In this document: positions 9,301-17,016 of the stretch, piece after piece
Position numbering within the stretch: the first letter of the stretch is position 1
How the letters are laid out: every line of letters begins with the position of its first letter
DNA from: Phycisphaerales bacterium
Lineage (GTDB): Bacteria > Planctomycetota > Phycisphaerae > UBA1845 > Fen-1342
Length of the DNA: 27,401 nucleotides
NCBI GenBank assembly: GCA_022839625.1
Contig: JALHJL010000015.1
Span: 1 to 27,401, forward strand
Direction of reading: 5' to 3'
The notes under the pieces: model-generated
The model's database searches: none
Told to the model about the DNA's origin: nothing
Seen by the model: the letters and a program-made list of their open reading frames with translations, nothing else
Translations under genes and position numbers: made by a program

Positions 9301-10046
9301 ACGTGGGAAGCGCGGTCGTCGACTGTCCGGCCGTCCTGTCGGTGAGCGCCGTCAAGGAGCTGGCGCTGCGGGACCCGGCGGAGGACCATCCGCCGGCGCT
9401 CGACGCGACCGCCGCGGTCCTCTCCGTTCCGCGGCTGGACGCGCCGCGGGAGCCGGAGGACGGCCGCGAGCTCGGCCTGGCCTGCCACCGCTTCCTGGAA
9501 CTGGCCGACCTGCGGCGCCTGAAACAGCCGGCGGACGTTCAGACCCAAGTAGACGAGCTTGTGGCGCAGGGTCAGCTCACGCGCCAGCAGGCTGCGCTGG
9601 TACCCGTCGCGGACGTGACCTGGCTGGCAGCGACCGACGTGGGCGAGCTGCTGTGCGCGCATGCGGCCGGCGTGCGGCGGGAGGTACCCTTTGTATACGC
9701 TCTGCCGCTGGGGGAGCCGGCCGAGCACACGATCATCCGCGGCGTGATCGACTGCCTGGCCGAGATGCCCGCGGGCCTCGTGCTCCTCGACTACAAGACC
9801 GATCGAGTCCCCGACGAGGCAACGTGGCAGGCCCGGCTGGCCGGATATCGCGTGCAGTTGCAGCTCTACGCGCGGGCCGCCGCGGCGATCTTCGGGCGGC
9901 CGGTGGTGCGCGCGGCGCTCGTGCTGCTGCGCGCGCGGCGCATCGTGGACGTGCCGCCGGCACCGCCTGCGCTGGCAGAGGTTCTGACTGCCACCCGCGG
10001 CGGTACGGCGGGCGGCCGTACAGACGGGCGCACGGCAACCCTGTAG
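6393..10046 (+). CDS. addA: ATP-dependent helicase-nuclease subunit A (AddA)
   Basis: 1217-residue UvrD-like (SF1) helicase with a C-terminal nuclease. Q motif DSQRRAV (5-11); Walker A ASAGAGKT (22-29); motif II VDEYQDTSP (Asp389, Glu390); motif III VGDVKQSIYGFRQAEP; SDNFRS motif; motif V TIHAAKGLEFPVVF (His786); motif VI LLYVAATRARERL. The nuclease shows GVIDC (Asp1120) and LLDYKTD (Asp1133, Lys1135), so both subunits keep nuclease residues, as in AddAB and unlike RecBCD, which has one nuclease. Length is close to known AddA. The start overlaps the addB stop by 4 bp. In known systems AddAB resects breaks and loads RecA after recognising a Chi sequence; the Chi of this organism cannot be told from here. 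Confidence 0.96.
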   Translation: MKLTDSQRRAVEHRGSNLLVAASAGAGKTEVLARRCVALLADPQRPCEIDRLLVVTFTRAAAAELRVRVARMLREEAGRVPSTELRRHLVRQALLVHAADIGTIDGWCGRMVREHFAEAGVDVDFSVLGEQEAKVLRSQVLDELFDEIHRGVEPWTADARAWVARAAAPDDGFLRELVAQLNGFREHLVNPDAWFEQQQRATETDDTAPLLARALAAECDFQCGQLGSLLKRLPAEAAATLRPYHEALAEWRTQLQASAALPSTVEAIAAFKIARPGRRKDEPTEAGEVAEVRERWLGRRLQATWSPDSVATMLKHAPAAAALVATLLGLEGRYQRMLEEAKRRQAAYEFGDVLRMALDLLGRPGAGRMREPTAVARRLQQRYEHILVDEYQDTSPVQVEILRLVTRDAPGQGNRFMVGDVKQSIYGFRQAEPRLFSELSAALERGELEGRIEYLSDNFRSHGAVLDALNQVFAALFDPALGGTAYGVKERLRAGRDPEEIANSTLDGTPRVSVHVIEHNPRAEHFADSDELPVEVSEREAQLAAQQIHELLRAETRIPCRDADQGLRLRPLRLADIVILLRSAAHHAGRIARVLRLNGIPCVTGGRESLLDAVEVMDVCSVLKLLVNRRQDVPLAGYLRSPLAGLTEAELLAVRAAAPPGTPSFYEAVEHYRSVRPVASLAAGLDGALGQLDRWATAAREEELPGLLRRVFADSGALLLARALRNGEQRVALLRSLQNLATQFAGSTGGGVAEFVAYLEALAEEEIDPGALAAGDEDVVRIMTIHAAKGLEFPVVFLLGAGASFNRQRQGGPLQCDEDCGLGLRFNDYPARTTLVTARHLILRRRLAERELEEELRLLYVAATRARERLVIVGHAMPGAWGQYQSQRRPPGQPPPLISRMGVQSRLEWVLMAAAAPDRPSGLQVVTHADTEIQMRTPDATFERSPPCPAEPGRADDEWVARGCELLRADVGSAVVDCPAVLSVSAVKELALRDPAEDHPPALDATAAVLSVPRLDAPREPEDGRELGLACHRFLELADLRRLKQPADVQTQVDELVAQGQLTRQQAALVPVADVTWLAATDVGELLCAHAAGVRREVPFVYALPLGEPAEHTIIRGVIDCLAEMPAGLVLLDYKTDRVPDEATWQARLAGYRVQLQLYARAAAAIFGRPVVRAALVLLRARRIVDVPPAPPALAEVLTATRGGTAGGRTDGRTATL

Positions 10047-10090
10047 AATGGCAAGCCGCGCGGGGGCCAACGAGCTTCGCGGAGCACCGC

Positions 10091-11092
10091 ATGGTGGACA
10101 AGGCGACCGTGATCGGCATCGGTGCGATGGGCACCGTGGTGTCCCAGATTCTCGCGACGAACGGCGTGAACGTGGCCTTGCTGGCCCGCGATTGCGAGCC
10201 GGCGGACGAGATCTTCGTCGCGGGCGAAAACCGCCGTTACCTGCCGGGCGTACACCTTTCGGAGCTCGTTCGCCCGACGAACAACGCCATGGCCGCGTTC
10301 CTCAGCAGCGAGCTGGTGATCTCGGCGATGCCCTGCCAGTACCTGCGGGCTGCGTGGGCGCAGCACGCGGCGTTGGTGCCGCCCGAGATTCCGATCGCGA
10401 GCGTGACCAAGGGCATCGAGATCAGCACGCTCCGCCGGCCGAGCCAGATCATCGCGGAGTTCGCGCCGGGACATCCCGTCGTGGTGCTCTCGGGGCCGAA
10501 CATCGCGCGGGAGCTGGCCCGCTGCCTGCCGGCGACGATGGTCGCGGCCTGTCCGACACCGGGGGTCGCCGAGTTGATTCAACAGACCCTGGGGACCTCC
10601 TGGCTGCGCATCTACACGAGTCAGGACCTGGTGGGCGTGGAGCTGGCGGGGGCGCTGAAGAACGTCATCGCGCTGGCCGCGGGCATTCTCGACGGGCTGC
10701 GCGCCGGCGACAACGCCAAAGCCGCCCTGGTCACACGCGGCCTGGTGGAGATCAGCCGCCTCGGGGTTGCGCTCGGCGCACGGCCCGAGACCTTCGCGGG
10801 GCTGGCGGGCGTGGGCGACCTGATCACGACCAGTGTCTCGCCCCACGGCCGCAACCGCTCGGCCGGTGAGCGGATCGGAGACGGCGTGCCGGTGCGGCAG
10901 GTGGTGGAGGAGAGCACCGCGGTCATCGAAGGCATTCCGACGACGCGGGCCGTTCTCGAGCTGGCCGCTCGTCACCACGTCGAAATGCCCATCACGCGCG
11001 CGGTGTACGAAGTCCTGTTCGAGAACAAGCCGCCGCTGCTGGCGGTCACCGAACTGATGAATCGGCCGCCGAAGGCCGAGGACCGCGTGTGA
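10091..11092 (+). CDS. gpsA: NAD(P)-dependent glycerol-3-phosphate dehydrogenase
   Basis: 333 residues. Reduces dihydroxyacetone phosphate to sn-glycerol-3-phosphate for phospholipid synthesis in the cytoplasm. The N-terminal dinucleotide-binding loop is GIGAMG (residues 9-14). Family motifs follow: VLSGPNIARELARCLPATMV, GVELAGALKNVIALAAGI with the expected catalytic Lys190, GDNAKAALVTRGLVEISRLG, and GLAGVGDLITT with SPHGRNRSAGERIG. Length matches GpsA. The ATG at 10091 has GGAG at 10081-10084; the frame is open far upstream but overlaps addA there. The gap from addA is 44 bp, so read-through from the add operon is possible. Confidence 0.96.
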   Translation: MVDKATVIGIGAMGTVVSQILATNGVNVALLARDCEPADEIFVAGENRRYLPGVHLSELVRPTNNAMAAFLSSELVISAMPCQYLRAAWAQHAALVPPEIPIASVTKGIEISTLRRPSQIIAEFAPGHPVVVLSGPNIARELARCLPATMVAACPTPGVAELIQQTLGTSWLRIYTSQDLVGVELAGALKNVIALAAGILDGLRAGDNAKAALVTRGLVEISRLGVALGARPETFAGLAGVGDLITTSVSPHGRNRSAGERIGDGVPVRQVVEESTAVIEGIPTTRAVLELAARHHVEMPITRAVYEVLFENKPPLLAVTELMNRPPKAEDRV

Positions 11093-11099
11093 GGCTCCG

Positions 11100-11129
11100 T
11101 TGACAGATCCGTCAGCCCGGCCCTATCAT
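11100..11129 (+). promoter_or_regulatory. Sigma-70-like promoter for the histidine kinase gene
   Basis: TTGACA (11100-11105), 18-bp spacer, TATCAT (11124-11129), starting 7 bp after the gpsA stop and ending 60 bp before the kinase ATG. The -35 is perfect and the -10 differs from TATAAT at one base. It suggests the kinase is transcribed on its own. Confidence 0.6.
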
Positions 11130-11189
11130 CGGTTTTCCGAGTGGGCATGGGCGAGCAGCAGGGCGCGGAGGCACGGAAAGGACGTGCGC

Positions 11190-12035
11190 ATGCCGAGCGA
11201 CCCGAGCCTACTTTCCAGCCCGCCGGGCGGGTGCAGGGCGTCCCCTGTACCGCCGTCCGAGTCCGCCGAGCAACTGCGGGCCGTCATCCGGGAACTCCAG
11301 GACGAGCTCGTCGCGTGCCAGCGGCTGGCGCTGCTGGGCAGCATGGCGGCCATGGTGGCCCACGAGTTCAACAACCTGCTGACGCCGATCACCGCCCGGG
11401 CCGAGGCCGCGTTGCTGAGCGCCGACGACGTGCCGCTCATGCGCAAGACGATCGAGCGCACGCTCATCCAATCCCAGCGTGCGAAAGCCGTGACGCACCA
11501 CCTCCTGGGGCTGGCCCACAACGAACCCCGCCCGCTCCAAGCGTGCTCGGTGGCCGCCGCCGTGCGCGAAGCCATCGAGACGGCCACGCGCCCCTTCGAG
11601 AAGGACGGCATCGAGCTGCGCATCGCCGTCCCCGAAGACCTCCAGGTCCGCGCCCGCGAAGACCTGCTGTGCCAGGTGCTCCTCAACCTGCTGTTGAACG
11701 CCCGCCAGGCAATGAAGGACACATCCGCCGGCACGCTGTCGATTACGGCGCAGGCGATCGGCGACCGGGTGCGCATCGACGTTCGCGACACCGGTCGCGG
11801 CATCCCGCGCGACGTTCTCGACAACGTGGTCAACCCGTTCCTGGCGGCCAACCCGCACGAGCGGCCGAATGACTGGCACCAGGTAGGGCTGGGACTGAGC
11901 GTGTGCCGCGTGATTGCACACCATCACGGGGCCGCGCTCGAAGGACTGGCCAACGAGGGCCCCGGCTGCACGTTTCGCCTATCCTGGCCGGCGGCCACGG
12001 GTTCGACGCCGGCTGCGCCGCGCCAGGCCTGCTGA
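11190..12035 (+). CDS. Cytoplasmic histidine kinase (HisKA-HATPase)
   Basis: 281 residues with no membrane segment. A short Pro/Ser-rich N-terminus leads to a coiled coil and the phospho-acceptor H box MVAHEFNNLLTPI (His58). The ATPase domain has the N box LLNLLLNARQAM (Asn170), G1 box DTGRGIP (from Asp200) and G2 box GLGLSV (from Gly233), all intact, so the kinase should be active. No sensor domain is visible, so input must come from a partner or from the N-terminus. No response regulator is adjacent, making it an orphan. The ATG at 11190 has a GGAAAGGA Shine-Dalgarno; an earlier in-frame TTG at 11100 falls on the promoter. The last 57 bp overlap the convergent YfhO-family gene. Confidence 0.9.
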   Translation: MPSDPSLLSSPPGGCRASPVPPSESAEQLRAVIRELQDELVACQRLALLGSMAAMVAHEFNNLLTPITARAEAALLSADDVPLMRKTIERTLIQSQRAKAVTHHLLGLAHNEPRPLQACSVAAAVREAIETATRPFEKDGIELRIAVPEDLQVRAREDLLCQVLLNLLLNARQAMKDTSAGTLSITAQAIGDRVRIDVRDTGRGIPRDVLDNVVNPFLAANPHERPNDWHQVGLGLSVCRVIAHHHGAALEGLANEGPGCTFRLSWPAATGSTPAAPRQAC

Positions 12036-14714
12036 AGCCCGCCGCCGTATCCCGGGCAGGCCGCTCCCCAGCACCGTTACCAGGACCGCTGCGCAAGACA
12101 GCGAAACGGCGGCGCCGGTCAGCAGTCGGGGCGGGAAGTACTTCAGGTTGACCTCGGTTACTTCGCCGGGCGGCACGCGCACGCCGGCGAGGCAGTCGTC
12201 AACGGGCACGATCTCAACCGGCCGGCCATCGATGCTCGCTGTCCAGCCCGGCAGGTGCAACTCAGAGATGACGACCAGCGGCCAGCTTTCTGACGCCGCA
12301 GCTCGCGAGGCCGACTCGCTGGCCGAGGCCCTCGCCGGCCACGTGTCCGCGGTGATGCTCAGGGCCGACGGGGAATGGCGGACGACCTGCACGGCACCCG
12401 GCTGGGCCGCATCTGCGAACAGCGCCCGCCCCGTGGCACCCGGGTACCGGTAGAGCCGCCAGCCGTCGGGCGTCGTCGTGAACAGCTCGCAGTCAACCGG
12501 GGCCGGCCAATAGTCGTCGCACAGCAGAATCCAACCCACGTCGTACAGTCGCATCCAGCGGGTGTCCGCCAATAACGGCTCGGGATCGCGGGCCTCGCCC
12601 CACGGCTCGAAGCCGAACCGCGCGACAATCGCGCGCGGATGCAGCGGGCCGTAGTCGGTCAGAGCGGCGATCCCGCGCAGAATGTTCGTGTTCGCGATTC
12701 CCTTGTCCACCGGCCGCACGTACTCGCCGGGTGTCCGGCCGTGCCGCCCAGTGAGCACCCACAGGCGGTGGCCCGACCGAGCGACCTCGTCCATCCAGCG
12801 CGCTGGCGAGGCAAAGCTGGAGCTTTGCCCTACTGCGGGCGAGTCTGAGGGCGAGTCTGAGGGCGAGTCTGAGGGCGAGGCAAAGCCGGAGCCTTGCCCT
12901 ACTGCGGGCGAGTCTGAGGGCGAGTCTGAGGGCGAGGCAAAGCTGGAGCCTTGCCCTACTGCGGGCGAGTCTGAGGGCGAGTCTGAGGGCGAGTCTGAGG
13001 GCGAGTCTGAGGGCGAGTCTGAGGGCGAGTCTGAGGGCGAGGCAAAGCCGGAGCTTTGCCCTACTGAGGTCGGGTTTGAGGACGATGCAAAGCTGGACTC
13101 TTGCACCGCCAGCGCGAACTGCGGTCGCGGCGTAACCAGCGCGGAGGGGCTTGTGACGCCGGCCGGGACGTCCAGCGTCCAACCGATCACCGCCAGGTCG
13201 AAGGCGCTGATCGCAACCAGCAGCCACGCCGCCCCGGAAGCCTTTCCGCGGCGCACGACCAGACCGAGCGCGCCGAGCGAGACCACGGAGATTACCAGCG
13301 GCACCCAGACCGCCGTGCTCCACGGCCGGATCGCGCGCAGGGCGGCCGTCCGCAACTCGCCGCTCATCAAAGGAGAAATCGCCAGCACCAGGGCCAACGG
13401 CACGCCGATGAGTATCGCGGAGTATGCCAGCGGGCGGCTGGTCCACCGTGCCACGGCGGTGCGCAGCGCGGACCGTCGTCTGCCGAGTGCGATTGCCAGG
13501 TCGTGAAGGGACACGGCCGCCAGGATCGCGACGGCCAGATTCACGAGCAGAACCGCGCGCGCCGGGCAGCGGAACAGGCTGCTTCCCGGGGACCAGAACA
13601 GCACTGGACAAACGGGGCCGTACTGCCCGAGCGCCATCAACAGCCCGAAGGCGGCGAGGACGACCCACGGTCGGCGGCGCGGGTCCCGGCGCCAGCCCGC
13701 CCGGAATGCCGACGCCGCGAGAGCCAGCGGCAGCAGGCCCGCATAGGCAAACTGCTCCACCTGGTGCGAGGATCCCCAGTAGGGCTGGTCGAAGAAGTTC
13801 GGCGTGCGCTGGCCGAAGAGCATCGGCAGCACCCATCCGACCGCGGAGAACGGGTGCCAACTGTTCTCGACGAAGTCGCGGTAGGTACGTTCCACCCGTG
13901 TGCACAGCCGCACGTAGTCCCAGGTCGGCAGCCACTGCACCGCGAACAGCCCGGCGGCGAGCAGGCACGTCGTCAGCCAACAACTCAGCCCGCGCAGCAG
14001 GGCGAGCGCCTGGCCGGCGGCCCGCGCGGGCGCGGCACGTTGTGGGCGCCGCCGGCCCCGGCCGGCTGCCTCGCCGCAGGAACGGCCGAGCGTCCACACC
14101 AGCGCGCCGAGCGCCGTCAGCGCGGCAATCTGCACGTGCCCGGCGAAGCACTGGAGGGCGAGCAAAAGCGATGCGAGCGCCCCGCGCCGCGCGACCGCGA
14201 AGCCCCCGGACCGTCCGTGGGCCGTGGACACACAGCGGTTGAGCGACCACAGCACCCAGGGTGCCCAGGCCGCCGCATGCTGCATGGTGAAGTGCGCCCG
14301 GTGTGCGAGCATGAAGCCGCAGAACGCGAAGGCGATGCCGCCGAAGAGCGCGGCCAGGCGACCGAGCGGCATGGCCCGCAGCAGGCGATACATGCCCGCC
14401 AGCGCCAGGCTGTAGTGCATCCACAGCGAGGCCGCGTACGCCCACAGCGGGGGCAGCCACACGAACAGCCAGGTGACGGGATACCAGACCGCGGCCTGCG
14501 GATCGGCCACGTACGGCCGCCCGAGCCCGGTCCACGGGTTCAGCCACGGCCAGTCCCCGGCGCGGATCGCCTCGTGGAAGAAGACGCGCGCGGGATAGTA
14601 GTACAGGATGTCGTCCTCGCCGGCACCCAGCCCGGCCAGGCGCCACACCGGCGCGAGCATCACGCCCGGCAGGAGCACGACCAAGAGGACAACCAGGAAC
14701 CGCAGCGAGCGCAT
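11979..14714 (-). CDS. YfhO-family multi-pass membrane protein with repeat insertion
   Basis: 911 residues. The N-terminus is a membrane segment (RFLVVLLVVLLPGVMLAPVW), then a GEDDILYYYPARVFF motif and many further hydrophobic helices, as in the GT-C-like YfhO family (some members help glycosylate lipoteichoic acid or cell-surface polymers). The C-terminal soluble domain has the family pattern LHLPGWTASIDGRPVEIVPVDDCLAGVRVPPGE followed by a final helix and a basic tail. Between FALAVQ and PARWMDEV (about residues 537-636) lies a low-complexity insert of SDSP repeats and AVGQ-S-FASP blocks produced by palindromic and 12-bp repeats (12808-13106). The insert keeps the frame, so the gene is probably still expressed. 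It lies 36 bp downstream of a membrane glycosyltransferase, suggesting a shared surface-polysaccharide role. The exact substrate is unknown. Confidence 0.8.
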   Translation of the reverse strand: MRSLRFLVVLLVVLLPGVMLAPVWRLAGLGAGEDDILYYYPARVFFHEAIRAGDWPWLNPWTGLGRPYVADPQAAVWYPVTWLFVWLPPLWAYAASLWMHYSLALAGMYRLLRAMPLGRLAALFGGIAFAFCGFMLAHRAHFTMQHAAAWAPWVLWSLNRCVSTAHGRSGGFAVARRGALASLLLALQCFAGHVQIAALTALGALVWTLGRSCGEAAGRGRRRPQRAAPARAAGQALALLRGLSCWLTTCLLAAGLFAVQWLPTWDYVRLCTRVERTYRDFVENSWHPFSAVGWVLPMLFGQRTPNFFDQPYWGSSHQVEQFAYAGLLPLALAASAFRAGWRRDPRRRPWVVLAAFGLLMALGQYGPVCPVLFWSPGSSLFRCPARAVLLVNLAVAILAAVSLHDLAIALGRRRSALRTAVARWTSRPLAYSAILIGVPLALVLAISPLMSGELRTAALRAIRPWSTAVWVPLVISVVSLGALGLVVRRGKASGAAWLLVAISAFDLAVIGWTLDVPAGVTSPSALVTPRPQFALAVQESSFASSSNPTSVGQSSGFASPSDSPSDSPSDSPSDSPSDSPSDSPAVGQGSSFASPSDSPSDSPAVGQGSGFASPSDSPSDSPSDSPAVGQSSSFASPARWMDEVARSGHRLWVLTGRHGRTPGEYVRPVDKGIANTNILRGIAALTDYGPLHPRAIVARFGFEPWGEARDPEPLLADTRWMRLYDVGWILLCDDYWPAPVDCELFTTTPDGWRLYRYPGATGRALFADAAQPGAVQVVRHSPSALSITADTWPARASASESASRAAASESWPLVVISELHLPGWTASIDGRPVEIVPVDDCLAGVRVPPGEVTEVNLKYFPPRLLTGAAVSLSCAAVLVTVLGSGLPGIRRRASAGLARRSRRRTRGRRPG
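12808..13106 (-). repeat. GTAG-headed palindromes and 12-bp repeats inside a CDS
   Basis: Four copies of a 32-bp block (12808-12839, 12877-12908, 12934-12965, 13039-13070), each containing a GGCAAAGCT-type hairpin followed by CTAC, that is GTAG plus hairpin on the minus strand. The first copy is perfect: GGCAAAGCT, GG, AGCTTTGCC, CTAC at 12810-12833. A fifth, decayed copy is at 13084-13106. Between the blocks sit 3, 2 and 6 copies of the 12-bp unit GAGTCTGAGGGC. All units keep the frame, so the YfhO-family protein reads SDSP repeats and AVGQ[SG]S[SG]FASP blocks. The same hairpin core and the CTACTGCGGG flank occur in the 66-bp array at 1-420. Confidence 0.92.
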
Positions 14715-14750
14715 CGTGGGGATCGTAACGCGGAGGGCCGGGAGTCTCGA

Positions 14751-16457
14751 CTATGGCAACGGGCGCTCTCCCGCCACGTGAGCGGCCGGCAGTTGCACGC
14801 GCAAGACGGTGAAGTTCCCCGGGTGCGTCGTGAAGACCGGCTGGAACACTTCGGGCCGGCTGCGTACGTATGCGGCCATCGCACCCTCGCCGACGTCGAT
14901 GTACCGATGCTCGATGTAGAAACGGATGCGCGCGGCGGCGTAAACTTCGTCCAGGCGGCGCCGGAGTTCCTCGGTCAGGTGGCGGCCTTCGGAGCGGCCG
15001 GGCAGGACGTACAAGTTGGTCCAGGAGCGATCGGCCCCGTAAAACAGGCGGTAGGGGTCGGTGTCCGGCCAGAAGTAGTACCCCTGCCGCCCGGTAGCCA
15101 GGTAGAGACCCGCCGCGTAGGCCGCCGCCAGCACGTCGTCGGGGCGGGTGTTCTTGTCCACCCACTGCTCGACGGCCCGCACCTCCGTCCATTCGATCGG
15201 GAGTTCGCGCAAGTGATACTCCCGCTCCGTGCTCGTCACGATGCGCGCGTTGTCCCACAGGAAGAACGCCAATACCGCCGCCACCACCGCCAGGCCCAGC
15301 GGCACCGTGGCCAGCCGCCCGGCGAGCCCCGGCGAGAGGCCGCGGACGATCCAACGCCTGGCCGTATCCAGGCCGGTGAGCAAGAAGAACAGCACGAACG
15401 GCGTCCAAGGGATCAAGAACCGGTAGGGCTCGAACGGCCAGGCGAGCATCAGGGCCACATACGCCGCGGCGTAAACGTGCAACAGCCGCACGCGCGGTCG
15501 CAGGCTGCTCACCAGGCCGAGGCCAATGAGCAGCACGAGAGCATAGCAGAGCACGTGCAGCAGCAGCGTGCGCCACGAAGCGGCCCCGAGCGCCGCCTGC
15601 ACCCATGACTGCGGCACCGCGATCTGGAAGTAGGCGAGCCCGAAAGCCGATCGAAAGGCATTCTGGAGCACCACGCGCGCGGTGTCGGCGACACTGCCCG
15701 GCCACCACAATCCGTAGTCCAGGTTCGGCGCGATGAGAAAGGCGCTCTGTAGCGCCCCGTTGGCCCGCGCGGCCAGGAATTGCCGCGCGTACCACGGCGC
15801 CAGGCACACGCCGACCACGAGCACGACGAGGCCCGCGTGCCGCCACCGTCGCTGCCAGAGCAGAAGCGCGAGCAGCGCGGCCGCCAACGTGATCCCGATG
15901 CTGCGCGTCAACATGCTGAGCGCCACCAGCACCGCGGCAACGAGCAGCCAACGCCGCCCCCGTACGTCGCTCGGCGCGCTCGCGTACTTGTGGTCCACAA
16001 TGTACACCGCGGCCAGGGCCAGCACGCCGTAGGGCAAATCGCTCATCGGGAAACGGACGAACGACCAGACGGCCGGCGACAGCGCCGCCAGAATCCCGGC
16101 GAGCACCGCCAGCGGCCAGCCGGCGGACAACACGTCCCGCCAGTACCGAAAGGACAGCGCCAGCAGGCCGGCGGCGGCGAGCGCGGACGGTGCCAGCAGC
16201 CAGGTCAGGTTCTGCGGGTACTCCCCGCCCACCAGAAACCCGAGGGCGAGCAACGCCGGGTACAGAATCGGGTACTGGGTCTGAAGAGGCGCGCCGGGCA
16301 GCTCGATGTGGCGGTAGCCGGTGCCGGCAGCCAACGACTTGGCGGTACAGACGTAGATCGCGTCGTCCTGCCAGAGGCCGACGGCGCGCGGCCCGCTGGC
16401 CGCGATGAGCCAGTAGACCGCAAACAGGACCACCGTCAGAATGAGCGTGTAACGCAC
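14751..16457 (-). CDS. GT-C type membrane glycosyltransferase (ArnT/PMT-like)
   Basis: 568 residues with about 11-12 hydrophobic segments in the first three quarters and a soluble C-terminal domain. After the first helix comes the acidic pair in GLWQDDAIYV (Asp31, Asp32), the position where family-39-like GT-C enzymes hold a catalytic acidic residue in an outer loop. FVRFPMSDLPYGVLAL and LTRSIGITL also fit this fold. Such enzymes transfer sugars from polyprenyl-phosphate carriers to lipid or protein outside the inner membrane. The GTG start at 16457 has a GAGGAG Shine-Dalgarno on the minus strand. The YfhO-family gene follows after 36 bp, so the two probably form one unit. The acceptor is not identifiable. 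Confidence 0.78.
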   Translation of the reverse strand: MRYTLILTVVLFAVYWLIAASGPRAVGLWQDDAIYVCTAKSLAAGTGYRHIELPGAPLQTQYPILYPALLALGFLVGGEYPQNLTWLLAPSALAAAGLLALSFRYWRDVLSAGWPLAVLAGILAALSPAVWSFVRFPMSDLPYGVLALAAVYIVDHKYASAPSDVRGRRWLLVAAVLVALSMLTRSIGITLAAALLALLLWQRRWRHAGLVVLVVGVCLAPWYARQFLAARANGALQSAFLIAPNLDYGLWWPGSVADTARVVLQNAFRSAFGLAYFQIAVPQSWVQAALGAASWRTLLLHVLCYALVLLIGLGLVSSLRPRVRLLHVYAAAYVALMLAWPFEPYRFLIPWTPFVLFFLLTGLDTARRWIVRGLSPGLAGRLATVPLGLAVVAAVLAFFLWDNARIVTSTEREYHLRELPIEWTEVRAVEQWVDKNTRPDDVLAAAYAAGLYLATGRQGYYFWPDTDPYRLFYGADRSWTNLYVLPGRSEGRHLTEELRRRLDEVYAAARIRFYIEHRYIDVGEGAMAAYVRSRPEVFQPVFTTHPGNFTVLRVQLPAAHVAGERPLP

Positions 16458-16545
16458 TGGTCTCCTCGCAGGTCGCGTCGCGCAACAGGACGCGGCGTCA
16501 TCGTAACAGGCCGGGACGCCGGTGCCAGGCGGCAGGAACAGTGCC

Positions 16546-16977
16546 GTGGTACAGGGGATCGTGGTAGTCGTCGAGCGCGCGGGACGCTACCTCGTGGTCC
16601 GACGCTCGGAGCACGTGGTGGCGCCGGGGGCCTGGTGCTTCGTGGGCGGGGCCATCGAGCCGGGAGAGACGCAGGAGCAGGCGGTCGTGCGCGAGTTTCG
16701 CGAGGAAGTCGGCGGGCGCGTCCGTCCGCTCCGGCGCGTCTGGGAGTACGTGCGGAACGACCCCGGCGCGCCAAGTCTCCGGCTATTCTGGTGGCTTGTC
16801 GAACTGCTGGACGATGACCTTCACGCCAACCCGGCGGAGGTCGCCGAGTTGCGCTGGTGTACGCCCGGCGAGATGCTGGCGCTGCCCAACTTGCTGGAGA
16901 GCAATCGGCAATTCGTGAGCGTGACCGTCGGGGCGTCCGGGCTCGCCGATGGATTCCCCCGGGGCCTGCCGCAGTAG
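16546..16977 (+). CDS. NUDIX hydrolase
   Basis: 143 residues from the GTG at 16546, which has AGGA at 16534-16537; an earlier in-frame GTG at 16522 would add 8 residues. The complete Nudix box GX5EX7REUXEEXGU is present at about residues 35-56 (GAIEPGETQEQAVVREFREE, then VG), giving the metal-binding catalytic helix. NUDIX enzymes cleave nucleoside diphosphates linked to another group; here the substrate cannot be told. It is a stand-alone domain in the cytoplasm, divergent from the glycosyltransferase gene and convergent with the GspE-like gene, so apparently a single-gene unit. Confidence 0.88.
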   Translation: MVQGIVVVVERAGRYLVVRRSEHVVAPGAWCFVGGAIEPGETQEQAVVREFREEVGGRVRPLRRVWEYVRNDPGAPSLRLFWWLVELLDDDLHANPAEVAELRWCTPGEMLALPNLLESNRQFVSVTVGASGLADGFPRGLPQ

Positions 16978-17016
16978 CCTCCGGGCTGCGCCGCGGACCT
17001 CCGCGGCGGCCGGCCG

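Noticed and set aside
7374..10070. An 898-codon minus-strand open frame opposite addA
   Set aside because: Antisense shadow: the plus strand carries every helicase and nuclease motif of AddA.
13101..15608. An 835-codon plus-strand open frame opposite the YfhO-family and glycosyltransferase genes
   Set aside because: Composition is Arg/Gln/Glu/Gly-rich with no motif; it is the antisense shadow of two real genes.
12493..16485. A 1330-codon minus-strand open frame
   Set aside because: It is out of frame with two well-supported membrane protein genes on the same strand, is Arg/Ala/Gly/Pro-rich, and shows no domain; a shadow of GC-rich coding sequence.
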